Source of the DNA: a candidate division CSSED10-310 bacterium
GTDB taxonomy: Bacteria > CSSED10-310 > JAFGDC01
Assembly (NCBI GenBank): GCA_016932295.1
Contig: JAFGDC010000002.1
Span: forward strand, 1 to 20,130
DNA length: 20,130 nt
Reading direction: 5' to 3'
Position 1 is the first letter of the stretch, and each line of letters starts with the position of its first letter. Both the position numbers and the translations under genes were made by a program. Positions 8,301 to 14,310 of this stretch are shown here, in pieces. The notes under the pieces were generated by a model. It ran no database searches and was not told where the DNA came from. It was given only the letters and a program-made list of their open reading frames with translations.

Positions 8301-9818
8301 TGGCCCGGCAACCCGACCGTGCAGATCGACGGCACCGGCGGCGAATTCGAACATATCATGGGGTACGTGAGTGGAGACCCATTGACCGGCGCCGTGTACA
8401 GTCATGTCGCCACGGGCGCCGAACTGGGCACGGGCGGCCACTCCCATTACTTCTTGTTCACCGACGGACTCGGCGGACAGGCGCAAACCGGTGTGGTGGC
8501 CGAACCGGAGGTGAGCCAGGATAACCGCGATCCGGAATTGAGCGGCGCGTACGTCGATCCCGAGCAGGGCACTCAGAACGATATCTACGCCTACCGGGTC
8601 ACTTACACCGATGAAGACGGCGACTGGCCGGCCACGTCCATCCTGGTGGTCGACGGTTCCGGAAGCCGGAGTGAGCACAACATGTACTGCGAGGGCGGCA
8701 ATCCGCTGACGGCCGCCTATTATGCGTACGAAATTCCAGGCGGCGATCTCGGTTTCGGCCCGCATTCGTTTTACTGCCTGTTCACCGATGGACATGGCGG
8801 CACCGCCCAAAGCGACGTCATCAACGAACCGCTGGTGGAGGATGCCAACCACGCGCCGATACTCACCAATCCCAATGTACAGCCGGAAACAGGCATACCG
8901 ACGACGCTGTTCACCTTCAGGGTGACCTATACCGACATCGACGGACAGTGGCCCAGTCCTCCCACGGTCCAGATCGACGGTACCGGCGGTCAGTACGAAC
9001 ATTACATGGGGTATGAAAGCGGCGATCCCGTCAGCGGGGCCGTGTACAAGTATGAAACCACCGGCAGCGCACTGGGACTGGGATTGCATTCCCATTATTA
9101 TTATTTCAGCGACGGGGGAACCGGGTCCGCACAGACCGAGAGCTTCTTCAGTCCCCTGGTGGAAGAGCCGAACGAGGATCCGATCCTGTCCGGCGCACAG
9201 GTTTCACCTTCCTCCGGCACCGAAGACACCACCTTCACCTACAGCGTCCTCTACACGGACAACGACGGTGACTGGCCGGAAACGACCACCCTCCAAATCG
9301 ACGGCGCCGGCATCCGCGATACCTGCACCATGACACTGGCCGACGGCACGCCGGAGACCGGGGCGACTTACACGTTCCAGACGACCGGCGCAACACTTGG
9401 GATCGGTCAGCATTCCTTCCATTGCCTGTTCACCGACGGCCAGGGCGGTTCCGCTCAGACCGAAGAGGTGAACGAGCCCGAAGTGGAGGCGTTCACACCC
9501 ACCCCCACGGCAACCCTCAGCCCGACCCTCACCCCCACCCTCACCCCCACCTGCACCCCCACCCCCACGCCGACATGCACTCCGACCCTCACCCCCACCA
9601 ATACCCCCACCGCAACGGCGTCCCCATCGCCAACGCTGACGCCCACCTGTACTGTCACACCGACGGTGACCATCACCCCAACCGTCACCATCACCCCAAC
9701 CGTCACCATCACCCCAACCCCGCGGCCGTTGCCGGCCACCTCGCCGGCGGGAGCGGTCGTCCTGCTGGCCGCCCTGGGCGCACTTCTGACGAACCGGTTG
9801 CGGCGGCGGATCGGGTAA
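5391..9818 (+). CDS. Giant secreted surface protein: PPC + CARDB + ten Ig-like repeats + Thr/Pro linker + C-terminal sorting tail
   Basis: 1475 residues. The ATG at 5391 is preferred over an upstream in-frame ATG because GAGGAGG lies at 5374-5380 and the product then starts with a signal peptide ([20 protein letters not shown], cleavage near residue 28). Residues about 45-170 resemble a bacterial pre-peptidase C-terminal (PPC) domain ([25 protein letters not shown]). Residues about 175-285 resemble CARDB ([37 protein letters not shown]). Residues 288-1368 are ten tandem Ig-like repeats. A Thr-Pro linker spans 1369-1446, followed by PATSPAG, a hydrophobic helix and RLRRR at the C-terminus, like IPTL-CTERM-type sorting signals. 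It probably sits at the outer surface as a long rigid rod, perhaps adhesive; no enzymatic motif is seen. The gene is monocistronic: divergent promoter upstream, strong terminator downstream. Confidence 0.95.
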   Translation: MKRVQDILTIVMIGAMFCAMGAGTLAESAPTVLRIEPLNIDDAGRANRNDTCEAAQSALLNQTYQGYIDPQYDQDWYLVSPMGSGTLSVSLDVPGGQDYDLELYGSCGSSAMAGSYNGTGVDELCEISMSITNVYIKVYPYLGCWSASEPYLMRADWVPYGSKPNLAPYQPSGWSYPIVPSSEEGTHTVSTLYGGQTTYIDWAIENNGDADATSTFYTELYIDGSYITRWQSTGGLQSGYYAYIEDYARTISSGSHTLRIVTDADNTIDEENESDNEYSRSFYWEANNHNPTLNGAYVTPDSGNSSTSFTYRVTYTDQDGDWPELAAVYIDGSQHSMSLESGSPIGGATYRYDTTGAALGEGGHSFYCYFTDGNGGSSQTSVIDEPTVTTSGNQNPQLYSPQVSPPSGDTGTSFVYTVVYQDADGDWPAIATVQIDGTGGQYEHVMANIGGTPTSGVTYSYQTTGDLLGPGQHIFYCYFTDGHGGSAQTSVISAPYVEGSGTNNDPVLSSAYVNPTSGVVGTTFTYYVTYQDQDGDWPGMATIDIDGYGGGYQHDMNYQSGDPAGGAVYTYQTTGSSLGTGSHFFYCFFTDGQGGSAQTGVVYDPYVSDGSPNQPPVLSDAYVSPGTGDTSTTFSYFVTYQDPNGDWPGVATVQIDGSGSAYEHYMDYISGSPMTGALYRYITTGAALGIGTHEFYCYFTDGFGGADNTDIINEPTVNSSNHEPVLSNPNVQPSIGIPTTIFVYRVTYLDVDGDWPSPPTVQIDGTGGQYEHIMGYESGDPQSGAVYQYQTDGAGLGLGTHQFYFYFQDGQGSSAQTDVIAQPTVTQENVDPVLSSPNVSPGSGSPETVFSFRVTYQDANGDWPAVATVQIDGSGGQYEHVMGVESGEPVNGAVYKYDSLGATLGIGDHSFYFLFSDGQRGAVETAVINGPTVTPGNTPPTLDNNSVQPSSGTTSTSFEFLVTYHDVDGDWPGNPTVQIDGTGGEFEHIMGYVSGDPLTGAVYSHVATGAELGTGGHSHYFLFTDGLGGQAQTGVVAEPEVSQDNRDPELSGAYVDPEQGTQNDIYAYRVTYTDEDGDWPATSILVVDGSGSRSEHNMYCEGGNPLTAAYYAYEIPGGDLGFGPHSFYCLFTDGHGGTAQSDVINEPLVEDANHAPILTNPNVQPETGIPTTLFTFRVTYTDIDGQWPSPPTVQIDGTGGQYEHYMGYESGDPVSGAVYKYETTGSALGLGLHSHYYYFSDGGTGSAQTESFFSPLVEEPNEDPILSGAQVSPSSGTEDTTFTYSVLYTDNDGDWPETTTLQIDGAGIRDTCTMTLADGTPETGATYTFQTTGATLGIGQHSFHCLFTDGQGGSAQTEEVNEPEVEAFTPTPTATLSPTLTPTLTPTCTPTPTPTCTPTLTPTNTPTATASPSPTLTPTCTVTPTVTITPTVTITPTVTITPTPRPLPATSPAGAVVLLAALGALLTNRLRRRIG
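6252..9494 (+). repeat. Ten tandem ~324-bp (108-residue) Ig-like repeats
   Basis: Ten units each start with Asn-x-(Asp/Pro/Asn)-Pro and share a common pattern: VTYxDxDGDWP, then [12 protein letters not shown], SGDPxxGAVYxY, TTGAxLGxGxHxFYxYFTDGxGGxAQT. The first units start at 6252 and 6567. Unit lengths vary by a few residues. The pattern is that of secreted Ig/PKD-like beta-sandwich repeats. Conserved acidic DxDGDWP loops suggest calcium binding (inference). Repeats 5 and 9 share NPNVQPxxGIPTTxF, so those two look more closely related to each other than to their neighbours. Confidence 0.93.
9663..9716 (+). repeat. Three 18-bp tandem repeats in the Thr-Pro linker
   Basis: Three in-frame copies of an 18-base unit (9663-9680, 9681-9698, 9699-9716) each encode Thr-Val-Thr-Ile-Thr-Pro. 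The last two copies are identical and the first differs at two bases. Their position just before the sorting tail suggests linker length can change by slippage. Confidence 0.9.
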
Positions 9819-9842
9819 CAAAAGAAGCGATCAAAACATACC

Positions 9843-9877
9843 AGGCGGTGCCGGGAAGCCGGCGCCGCCTTTGTTTT
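9843..9877 (+). terminator. Rho-independent terminator of the giant surface-protein gene
   Basis: A 12-bp GC-rich stem (AGGCGGTGCCGG / CCGGCGCCGCCT, one G-U pair) with a GAAG loop is followed by TTGTTTT, 25 bases after the stop codon. The structure is read directly from the sequence. Confidence 0.9.
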
Positions 9878-10606
9878 ATGAATCGCCTTTCGGCGGGGGG
9901 AATTGAACCTGCGTGGGTCTTCTCTGCTTCGATTGCGCACGGACCGCCGCGGATGACGTGGGGCAGGAGCCCATGATCCGGGAATCGGGCAGAAGGATCG
10001 TGGTGTTACACGCCATTCCGGCGAGATGTCGATGCGGGTGAAAGCATACTTTTTCCAATGTGTGTCGGCGTATTACGTTGAATGGCACATGCGAAAAGCG
10101 CTGGCACCTCTCTTGTTCGAGAATTCAAAGCATGTTGCACGGCCAACGATATCATGCAGTGGAAACATACACGGGCGAGTCGCAACGCCACCCTCACGGA
10201 CGCCTTGAACCAATTCAACAAGTATGCCATCAAGGAAACTCCCGTAATCGCCGCCAGAATGGCAAGATGGTCGGCATGACCCTCCCATTGAGATATCTTT
10301 GCCCTGTATAACCGTGAAATCCTTTGACAGGGAACGCTGGGGCTTCCGCTTTATCACCAGGGTGTCCGGTGAACTCCGTAGCGACCATGTCATATCCCGA
10401 ACGACCACGCTGAAGTTCCCATCCCTAGATCGATAAAAATCTTTTCATTGTGTTGGTTAATCGACGTGTGGCCCACGTGCTTACGACCGCCGCAGTCATT
10501 CTCTTATCGGTACACCTCGCTATTGGCCCCCGTTACAAGCACTGGTGCCGTGGGTGCCGAACTGTGACCGATGTGTTCCCCTCCGTTCCATGGATACTCG
10601 TTGCCA
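9878..10606. other. Gene-poor stretch with no supportable coding sequence
   Basis: About 730 bases with only short, overlapping open frames on both strands. None has a good ribosome binding site, codon pattern or recognisable motif. Base composition is closer to even than in the flanking genes. It probably represents decayed sequence next to the transposase remnant. The minus-strand stretch 10073-10408 is open for 111 codons, but I find nothing in it that looks like a protein family. Confidence 0.5.
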
Positions 10607-10954
10607 TCACGCACCCCCTCGATGAAGCAGATCTTCCAACCCAAGATTAACGAACAGCTCGCGCAACAAGACATTGAAGCCGGGGTCGATACCCTTGAAG
10701 CCGTGTCCCTGCTCGTCGTTCCATTCCTTGATTTCCCGGAGAGCCGCGCAGAACTCGTCGTCAGTCTCAGCGGTCTTGATTGTGATGTCACCTTCGCAGT
10801 AATTCACGATCATTCTGCGGGCCGGATTCGCCCACGTGCCGAAGTACCAGGCATCCTGGCCGGTGTCCACCTGGGCCCAGCCCCTGGAATAGCTGCAATG
10901 TCCAACGTCGAAGTAGTAACGATCAATGCTCTTGAAGGATCTCTCAATCTTCAT
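10607..10954 (-). CDS. Small conserved hypothetical protein (115 aa)
   Basis: An intact 115-residue frame with a strong Shine-Dalgarno, GGAGGG (10961-10966), 6 bases before the ATG. The composition looks like a real soluble protein: an aromatic-rich N-terminal half (RYYFDVGHCSYSRGWAQVDT, then GTWANP and VNYCEGDIT) and an acidic helical C-terminal half (DEFCAALREIKEWNDEQG, then GFKGIDPGF). I have an impression of similar small uncharacterised proteins in diverse bacteria, but cannot name a family or function. It lies 51 bases downstream of the ribbon-helix-helix-like frame at 11006-11227, on the same strand, so co-transcription is possible. It is the only intact gene in the degraded segment between the terminator at 9877 and the regulator at 11955. 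Confidence 0.82.
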   Translation of the reverse strand: MKIERSFKSIDRYYFDVGHCSYSRGWAQVDTGQDAWYFGTWANPARRMIVNYCEGDITIKTAETDDEFCAALREIKEWNDEQGHGFKGIDPGFNVLLRELFVNLGLEDLLHRGGA

Positions 10955-11005
10955 GTTGTTCCCTCCAATCTCATCTTTTCTCCACAGCCTCTCAATCCCT
11001 CGGTT

Positions 11006-11227
11006 TTAACGTTGTCGAAAGATGTGGCTTTCATCCAGTACCAACCCACTGTTCAGGACTTGATTGATCAGGAACGAATGTAAATCCCGAACGCGGTTGT
11101 GAACTGAGTCTTCGTCCATTTTTTTGGCGGCCGCCTGGCTCATCCTGGGCGGAAAGCGAACAACAAACTTGTCGTTGGTGATGTCGACCGGCCTGCGAAC
11201 CGTGATAGTGGCCTCGGGAGTCTCCAT
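11006..11227 (-). CDS. Small frame with ribbon-helix-helix-like segment, possibly a chimeric remnant
   Basis: 73 codons from an ATG at 11227, with no convincing Shine-Dalgarno. The first residues (METPEATI) match the part of RAYT transposases that follows the NHxH motif, so this start lies inside the transposase remnant in a shifted frame. Further on, ITNDKFVVRFPPRMS followed by two predicted helices (SQAAAKKMDEDS and RDLHSFLINQVLNSG) resembles an Arc/CopG ribbon-helix-helix DNA-binding domain: strand, then helix-helix. The similarity is weak. If real, the original gene lost its own start when it was joined to the transposase. It could be an antitoxin-like regulator of the 115-residue gene 51 bases downstream, which is speculation. 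Confidence 0.4.
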   Translation of the reverse strand: METPEATITVRRPVDITNDKFVVRFPPRMSQAAAKKMDEDSVHNRVRDLHSFLINQVLNSGLVLDESHIFRQR

Positions 11228-11417
11228 CTTTACAATGATAATGGTTGTCCATCAGGCGATAACAATAAACAGTGACATGCATGATCTCATGATCTTCAGA
11301 AAGAAACTCGAGGAAAACAGCCTGATCCTCCAAGATATAGATATCAGACCGCGCGCCCTCCCTCCCGATACTGTGATAAACCGCGTCTGGATACTCGATT
11401 CTCAATTGTCTTGCCAT
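11195..11417 (-). pseudogene. REP-associated tyrosine transposase (RAYT, Y1_Tnp) 5' fragment, frameshifted
   Basis: An ATG at 11417 with GGGAG (11424-11428) 6 bases upstream opens MARQLRIEYPDAVYHSIGRE, the classic N-terminus of RAYT/IS200-like Y1 transposases. It continues through VYCYRLMDNHYH, whose H-x-H is the metal-binding HUH motif (11235-11243). Directly after this the frame breaks. The expected continuation ...ETPEATI is found in another frame (VKMETPEATI), consistent with loss of one base near 11228-11236. The family-like sequence ends at about 11195. The catalytic Tyr helix and C-terminus are absent, so it cannot be active. Family members are usually about 150-330 residues long. The frame without correction would run on to 11031 as an unrelated tail. 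Confidence 0.75.
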
Positions 11418-11769
11418 GATTTACTCCCTGGAATTTGATTCAATGTTCGATGGACTTCCCTCCGCACACGATCGGACGTTTCAAACGGCTGGCGGCACCA
11501 TGCATCATTTCTTTGGTCGAAATTCAGGAAGTTGGGATCACTAAATGTCTGGGTGTCATAAGCCGGTTCGATTTGCATCATTTCAGCCTCCCATTCGCCG
11601 TGACTCAGTCAATTCAACTTTCATACCAACAGCTACCCTTGTCGATAATGCAATTTTTACATGTGGATATGTCGTTTCGCTGCGCCCCACCTGGGCAGTT
11701 GTCAACCTGGATGTCAAGCCAGATTGACACAACTGATGGACGATTTGATCAATCGATGTCTTTGAAAAG
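11418..11769. other. Non-coding or degraded stretch
   Basis: About 350 bases upstream of the RAYT remnant. Short open frames occur on both strands (for example 11545-11727 plus), but none has a ribosome binding site or recognisable motif. I see no terminal inverted repeat or clear REP palindrome that would mark the end of an element. Confidence 0.4.
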
Positions 11770-11934
11770 ATGACCGTGGAGGAGATCCTGGCGCCAGTAT
11801 GCGTCAGCATGAAAAGTATCAAAACAGAGAAACGAACCCGATTTGCGAAAAAAATATCACTGTACGACATGGTTGGCATGGCCAGCCGCCAGGGCGAGTT
11901 GCACGGGTGGCTCGCACATCAAAACGAGACGTGA
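11770..11934 (+). CDS. Possible small protein or decayed 3' gene fragment (54 aa)
   Basis: 54 codons from an ATG at 11770 (MTVEEILAPVCVSMKSIKTE ... ending GELHGWLAHQNET). It lies only 20 bases from the convergent stop of the TrmB-type gene. The composition looks protein-like: a basic middle (KTEKRTRFAKK) and a helical end. There is no strong ribosome binding site and the family is unknown. It may be the 3' end of a lost gene. Confidence 0.22.
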   Translation: MTVEEILAPVCVSMKSIKTEKRTRFAKKISLYDMVGMASRQGELHGWLAHQNET

Positions 11935-11954
11935 AGCGGCTGCGCTAGAGCGGT

Positions 11955-12740
11955 TTACGGTAACGGGTCGGAAAGCTCCCAGAGCCGTTCGAAGCTGTGC
12001 TCGAGCATGGTGATCAACGCTGCGTCGGTGACGAGATAGGTCGTATATTGACCGCCATCGCGGTAAAGAGTGAACGCCGCTTTCTCGTAATCAATGATCA
12101 TCAGAATCATGGGCGGATCATCGTATCGACGGGCGCGTTCTCCGCAAGCCGTCAAACGATCCATCCGCATGCGTTCGTTCGGATCGTCGATTACCCGCTT
12201 TGAATAGATGCAACGAAACTCGACGCCTTTTTTCATCTGCTCCATCTGGTAATCGTCTATGATAACGATGCGTTCCTGGAGCGTCTTATGCCGCGGCGTG
12301 GGTGAATGGTGAATCGAAAGCACGCGTCGTTTGGCTTGCTTGATCCAATCGAGCACGAGGGGTGCCTGCCTCAGGGTTAATATCTCGATACCTTCGGAAA
12401 CCGAAGGCGGCTCCTCTCGAGACCGGTACAGTTCATCTAATTCTCCGATAATCATTTCGTTGCGGGTTAATTCCCGCCTTCTCCTTTCAAAATCGGGACG
12501 GAACCCGGCATCCGGCGGCGCTGCCCTGAAATACTTAACTTTTCCCTTGCCGCTGATCACCAAGCCGCGCTCGATCAGATCCTTAAGCAACGCATACACT
12601 GTCGGTCGATGAATGCCCGTGATGTCCGCGATCTCCGAAGCCCTCGCTTGTTTCACCTGTAACAGAACCGTGTATACGGGAACTTCGCGATCGGACAATC
12701 CGAGGGCCTGTAGTTTTTGATGCAATTCAGGAATGTTCAT
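11955..12740 (-). CDS. TrmB-family transcriptional regulator
   Basis: 261 residues. The ATG at 12740 has CGGAG 5 bases upstream. Residues about 5-75 form a winged helix-turn-helix of TrmB type (PF01978): LGLSDREVPVYTVLLQ, ASEIADITGIHRPTVYALLK, DLIERGLV and then KGKVKYFRAAPP. A charged helix follows (RRRRELTRNEMIIGELDELY). Residues about 110-261 look like the phospholipase-D-like ligand-sensing half found in TrmB-like proteins (IEILTLRQAPLVLDWI, RIVIIDDYQMEQMKKGVEFR, PMILMIIDYEKAAFTLY), without catalytic HxK motifs. It should bind DNA and respond to a small ligand. The target is unknown; nearby surface-protein genes are candidates. It is convergent with the degraded segment and has its own promoter. 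Confidence 0.92.
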   Translation of the reverse strand: MNIPELHQKLQALGLSDREVPVYTVLLQVKQARASEIADITGIHRPTVYALLKDLIERGLVISGKGKVKYFRAAPPDAGFRPDFERRRRELTRNEMIIGELDELYRSREEPPSVSEGIEILTLRQAPLVLDWIKQAKRRVLSIHHSPTPRHKTLQERIVIIDDYQMEQMKKGVEFRCIYSKRVIDDPNERMRMDRLTACGERARRYDDPPMILMIIDYEKAAFTLYRDGGQYTTYLVTDAALITMLEHSFERLWELSDPLP

Positions 12741-12795
12741 GGTTTCTCCGGTATCCTTTGATCATTTCGCAATCGAACGCGCTACGATCCTGACT

Positions 12796-12824
12796 ACATT
12801 ACTCAAAACCGAAACGTTTGTGAA
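12796..12824 (-). promoter_or_regulatory. Putative promoter of the TrmB-type regulator with overlapping AAACGTTT palindrome
   Basis: On the minus strand TTCACA (12819-12824) and TAATGT (12796-12801) are 17 bases apart, about 50 bases before the start codon. The perfect 8-base palindrome AAACGTTT (12812-12819) lies between them, touching the -35 box, where a bound regulator would block transcription. Autoregulation is an inference. Confidence 0.4.
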
Positions 12825-12884
12825 TCCTTGAACTCTTACCACAGCTTCTTCCCTTCACCGACATATCGTCGGCTCCTCCTTCGT

Positions 12885-14117
12885 TCACTTGCTACCCAAG
12901 CGACCATGCTTCTCTCGTCGGGGTGAAGTGAACAGACGTCGCGAGCAGAGTATCAACGACATGCCTATTAGCATCAGAATAACTCCTCTTGGGCCGACGC
13001 TTGGAACAGGCGGGATCTCGGTCGCCGTCGCGGTCATCGTCGGTGTTACCGTCTGCACGGGCGTCAGCGGCGGGCTCACGGGTGTGTTCGTGGGAGTATG
13101 CGTCGGCGTTTTCGTCGGTGACGGAGAAACGGTGGGCGTGCGGGTGATGGTCGGGGTCAAGGTGATCGTCGCCGTTGGCGGCGGCGTTAACATTCCTGGA
13201 GTTGAAGCGGGCGTCGGGTCGATCGGTTGATAAACGACCTCGAGACGCGGCGCATACTCGCGGGGATTGACGTTCCAACCGATGATCCAGCCTCGCTTGG
13301 AGATGATGCTCGAGTAGTTGTAGCCGACAAGACCGAATGCCACCCAGTCCTGGTTGAGGGCTTGTTGAATGTGGGCGGCCGCGATTGTTCCCAGGTCCCA
13401 GTGAGATACGGCTCGCGGCATGTCGCCCATGGCGCAGACCTCGGATGCGTAGATCGCGTTATACAAATCCTGCGCGCCGGTCGGCAGGGGATCCACAACT
13501 AAACACGTATACGCCAGTCCCATACTCATCTCGAAGTAGGTGACGATAAAGTGACATGATGCCCACGTAATTGTCGCATCGTCAGGTATTGATGCCAAGT
13601 TGAAGCGCATCCACCCGACGCGCTCGGTAGCCGAAGCCGGGTAGAGGATGACCTCTCTCTCCACTTTTATCAGGCCCATGTCGTCCTTACCGTACTGAGT
13701 TCCGTTATAAGCGCAGTGACCGGTTGCGTAAGAAAATTCAAAAGTCTCAACGAGTTCCGAAACATCACGTGCGGCCGCGATCGGTATCCATTCGCCGTTT
13801 TCCGAACGGAGATGCACGGGCGACGCCGAGATCACCGCCGTAAACGAGCCGTCTCCATTGTCGTAATGACGCGTAAACCGGTCCCGCAACGAAACGATCT
13901 CCGGTCCCGACGGGGTGAAGCTTCCGGGCGCGGCGGCATCGATAACGCAACGATCTCCGATGGTTAAATCTGGTGCTTCATATAACGGGACGTCGGTCTC
14001 CCCCAAGTCGTAATCAGCGGTCGATCCGGCCCCGGCGATCGGCGATAAGGCCGCTGAAAGCAGATAAACCGTGAGCATTGTGCGCGATAACGCGTCGGAT
14101 AGATATCGTCTTTTCAT
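12885..14117 (-). CDS. Secreted DNRLRE-like surface protein with Thr/Pro linker and C-terminal sorting tail
   Basis: 410 residues from the ATG at 14117. GGAG (14126-14129) is 8 bases upstream and the product starts with MKRR plus a hydrophobic signal (TMLTVYLLSAALSPIAGAGS). An in-frame ATG at 14123 is too close to the GGAG. Residues about 60-125 (REIVSLRD-like opening, NGDGSFTAVISASPVHLRSE) resemble the segment that introduces DNRLRE/RHS-type secreted proteins. Residues about 155-300 resemble a DNRLRE beta-sandwich (RVGWMRFNLASIPDDATITW, then WVAFGLVGYNYSS and APRLEVVYQ). Residues 301-371 are a Thr-Pro linker. Then PSVGPRG, a hydrophobic helix and CSRR form an IPTL-CTERM-like tail, extended by about 16 polar residues. 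It is presumably surface-attached. It lies 144 bases upstream of the TrmB-type gene, on the same strand. Confidence 0.9.
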   Translation of the reverse strand: MKRRYLSDALSRTMLTVYLLSAALSPIAGAGSTADYDLGETDVPLYEAPDLTIGDRCVIDAAAPGSFTPSGPEIVSLRDRFTRHYDNGDGSFTAVISASPVHLRSENGEWIPIAAARDVSELVETFEFSYATGHCAYNGTQYGKDDMGLIKVEREVILYPASATERVGWMRFNLASIPDDATITWASCHFIVTYFEMSMGLAYTCLVVDPLPTGAQDLYNAIYASEVCAMGDMPRAVSHWDLGTIAAAHIQQALNQDWVAFGLVGYNYSSIISKRGWIIGWNVNPREYAPRLEVVYQPIDPTPASTPGMLTPPPTATITLTPTITRTPTVSPSPTKTPTHTPTNTPVSPPLTPVQTVTPTMTATATEIPPVPSVGPRGVILMLIGMSLILCSRRLFTSPRREKHGRLGSK

Positions 14118-14246
14118 CAGCATTTCTCCGAATAGACGGTGTTCGTCGCCAAGTCGCGCCCGTCGTGGGTAGCGAAGACCAGCCCCATGTTCCGTTTCCG
14201 CTTCCACCTGAGCGCTCCCTTCTTGATGTCACCGTTTTCATCCCCG
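14118..14246. other. Leader region of the DNRLRE-like gene
   Basis: 129 bases between the terminator at 14247-14288 and the ATG at 14117. It holds the GGAG at 14126-14129. I expect a promoter here because the terminator isolates the gene from the one upstream, but I see no clear -35/-10 pair. Confidence 0.4.
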
Positions 14247-14288
14247 AAAAAGCTTATGATGAACCCGTCCGATGTCGGACGGGTTCAT
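14247..14288 (-). terminator. Intrinsic terminator of the beta-helix gene
   Basis: A perfect 14-bp stem (ATGAACCCGTCCGA / TCGGACGGGTTCAT, 14259-14272 and 14275-14288) is followed on the minus strand by CATAAGCTTTTT, so the T-run (14247-14251) is a few bases off the stem. It lies 22 bases past the stop codon at 14311. Confidence 0.85.
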
Positions 14289-14310
14289 ATCGTAAAACGT
14301 AAACAAGAGG

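Noticed and set aside
7908..9095. 395-codon minus-strand open frame inside the giant surface-protein gene
   Set aside because: It is antisense to the Ig-like repeats; repetition of the sense sequence keeps the antisense frame open. It has no signal peptide, ribosome binding site or recognisable domain.
9890..9915. Minus-strand GGTTCAATTCCCCCC, resembling the T-arm of a tRNA or tmRNA
   Set aside because: The T-stem does not pair (GCAGG versus CCCCC), there is no CCA or acceptor stem, and no D-arm, anticodon arm or tmRNA tag region can be found upstream on that strand.
10073..10408. 111-codon minus-strand frame in the gene-poor stretch
   Set aside because: No ribosome binding site, low-complexity-free but family-less translation, and competing frames of similar length on both strands.
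11583..11879. 98-codon minus-strand frame upstream of the RAYT relic
   Set aside because: No Shine-Dalgarno or family motif; the plus-strand 54-codon frame overlapping it is no worse a candidate, so neither is well supported.
12858..12872. CCGACATATCGTCGG hairpin between the DNRLRE-like and TrmB-type genes, as a terminator
   Set aside because: The stem is only 5 bp and no T-run follows on either strand.
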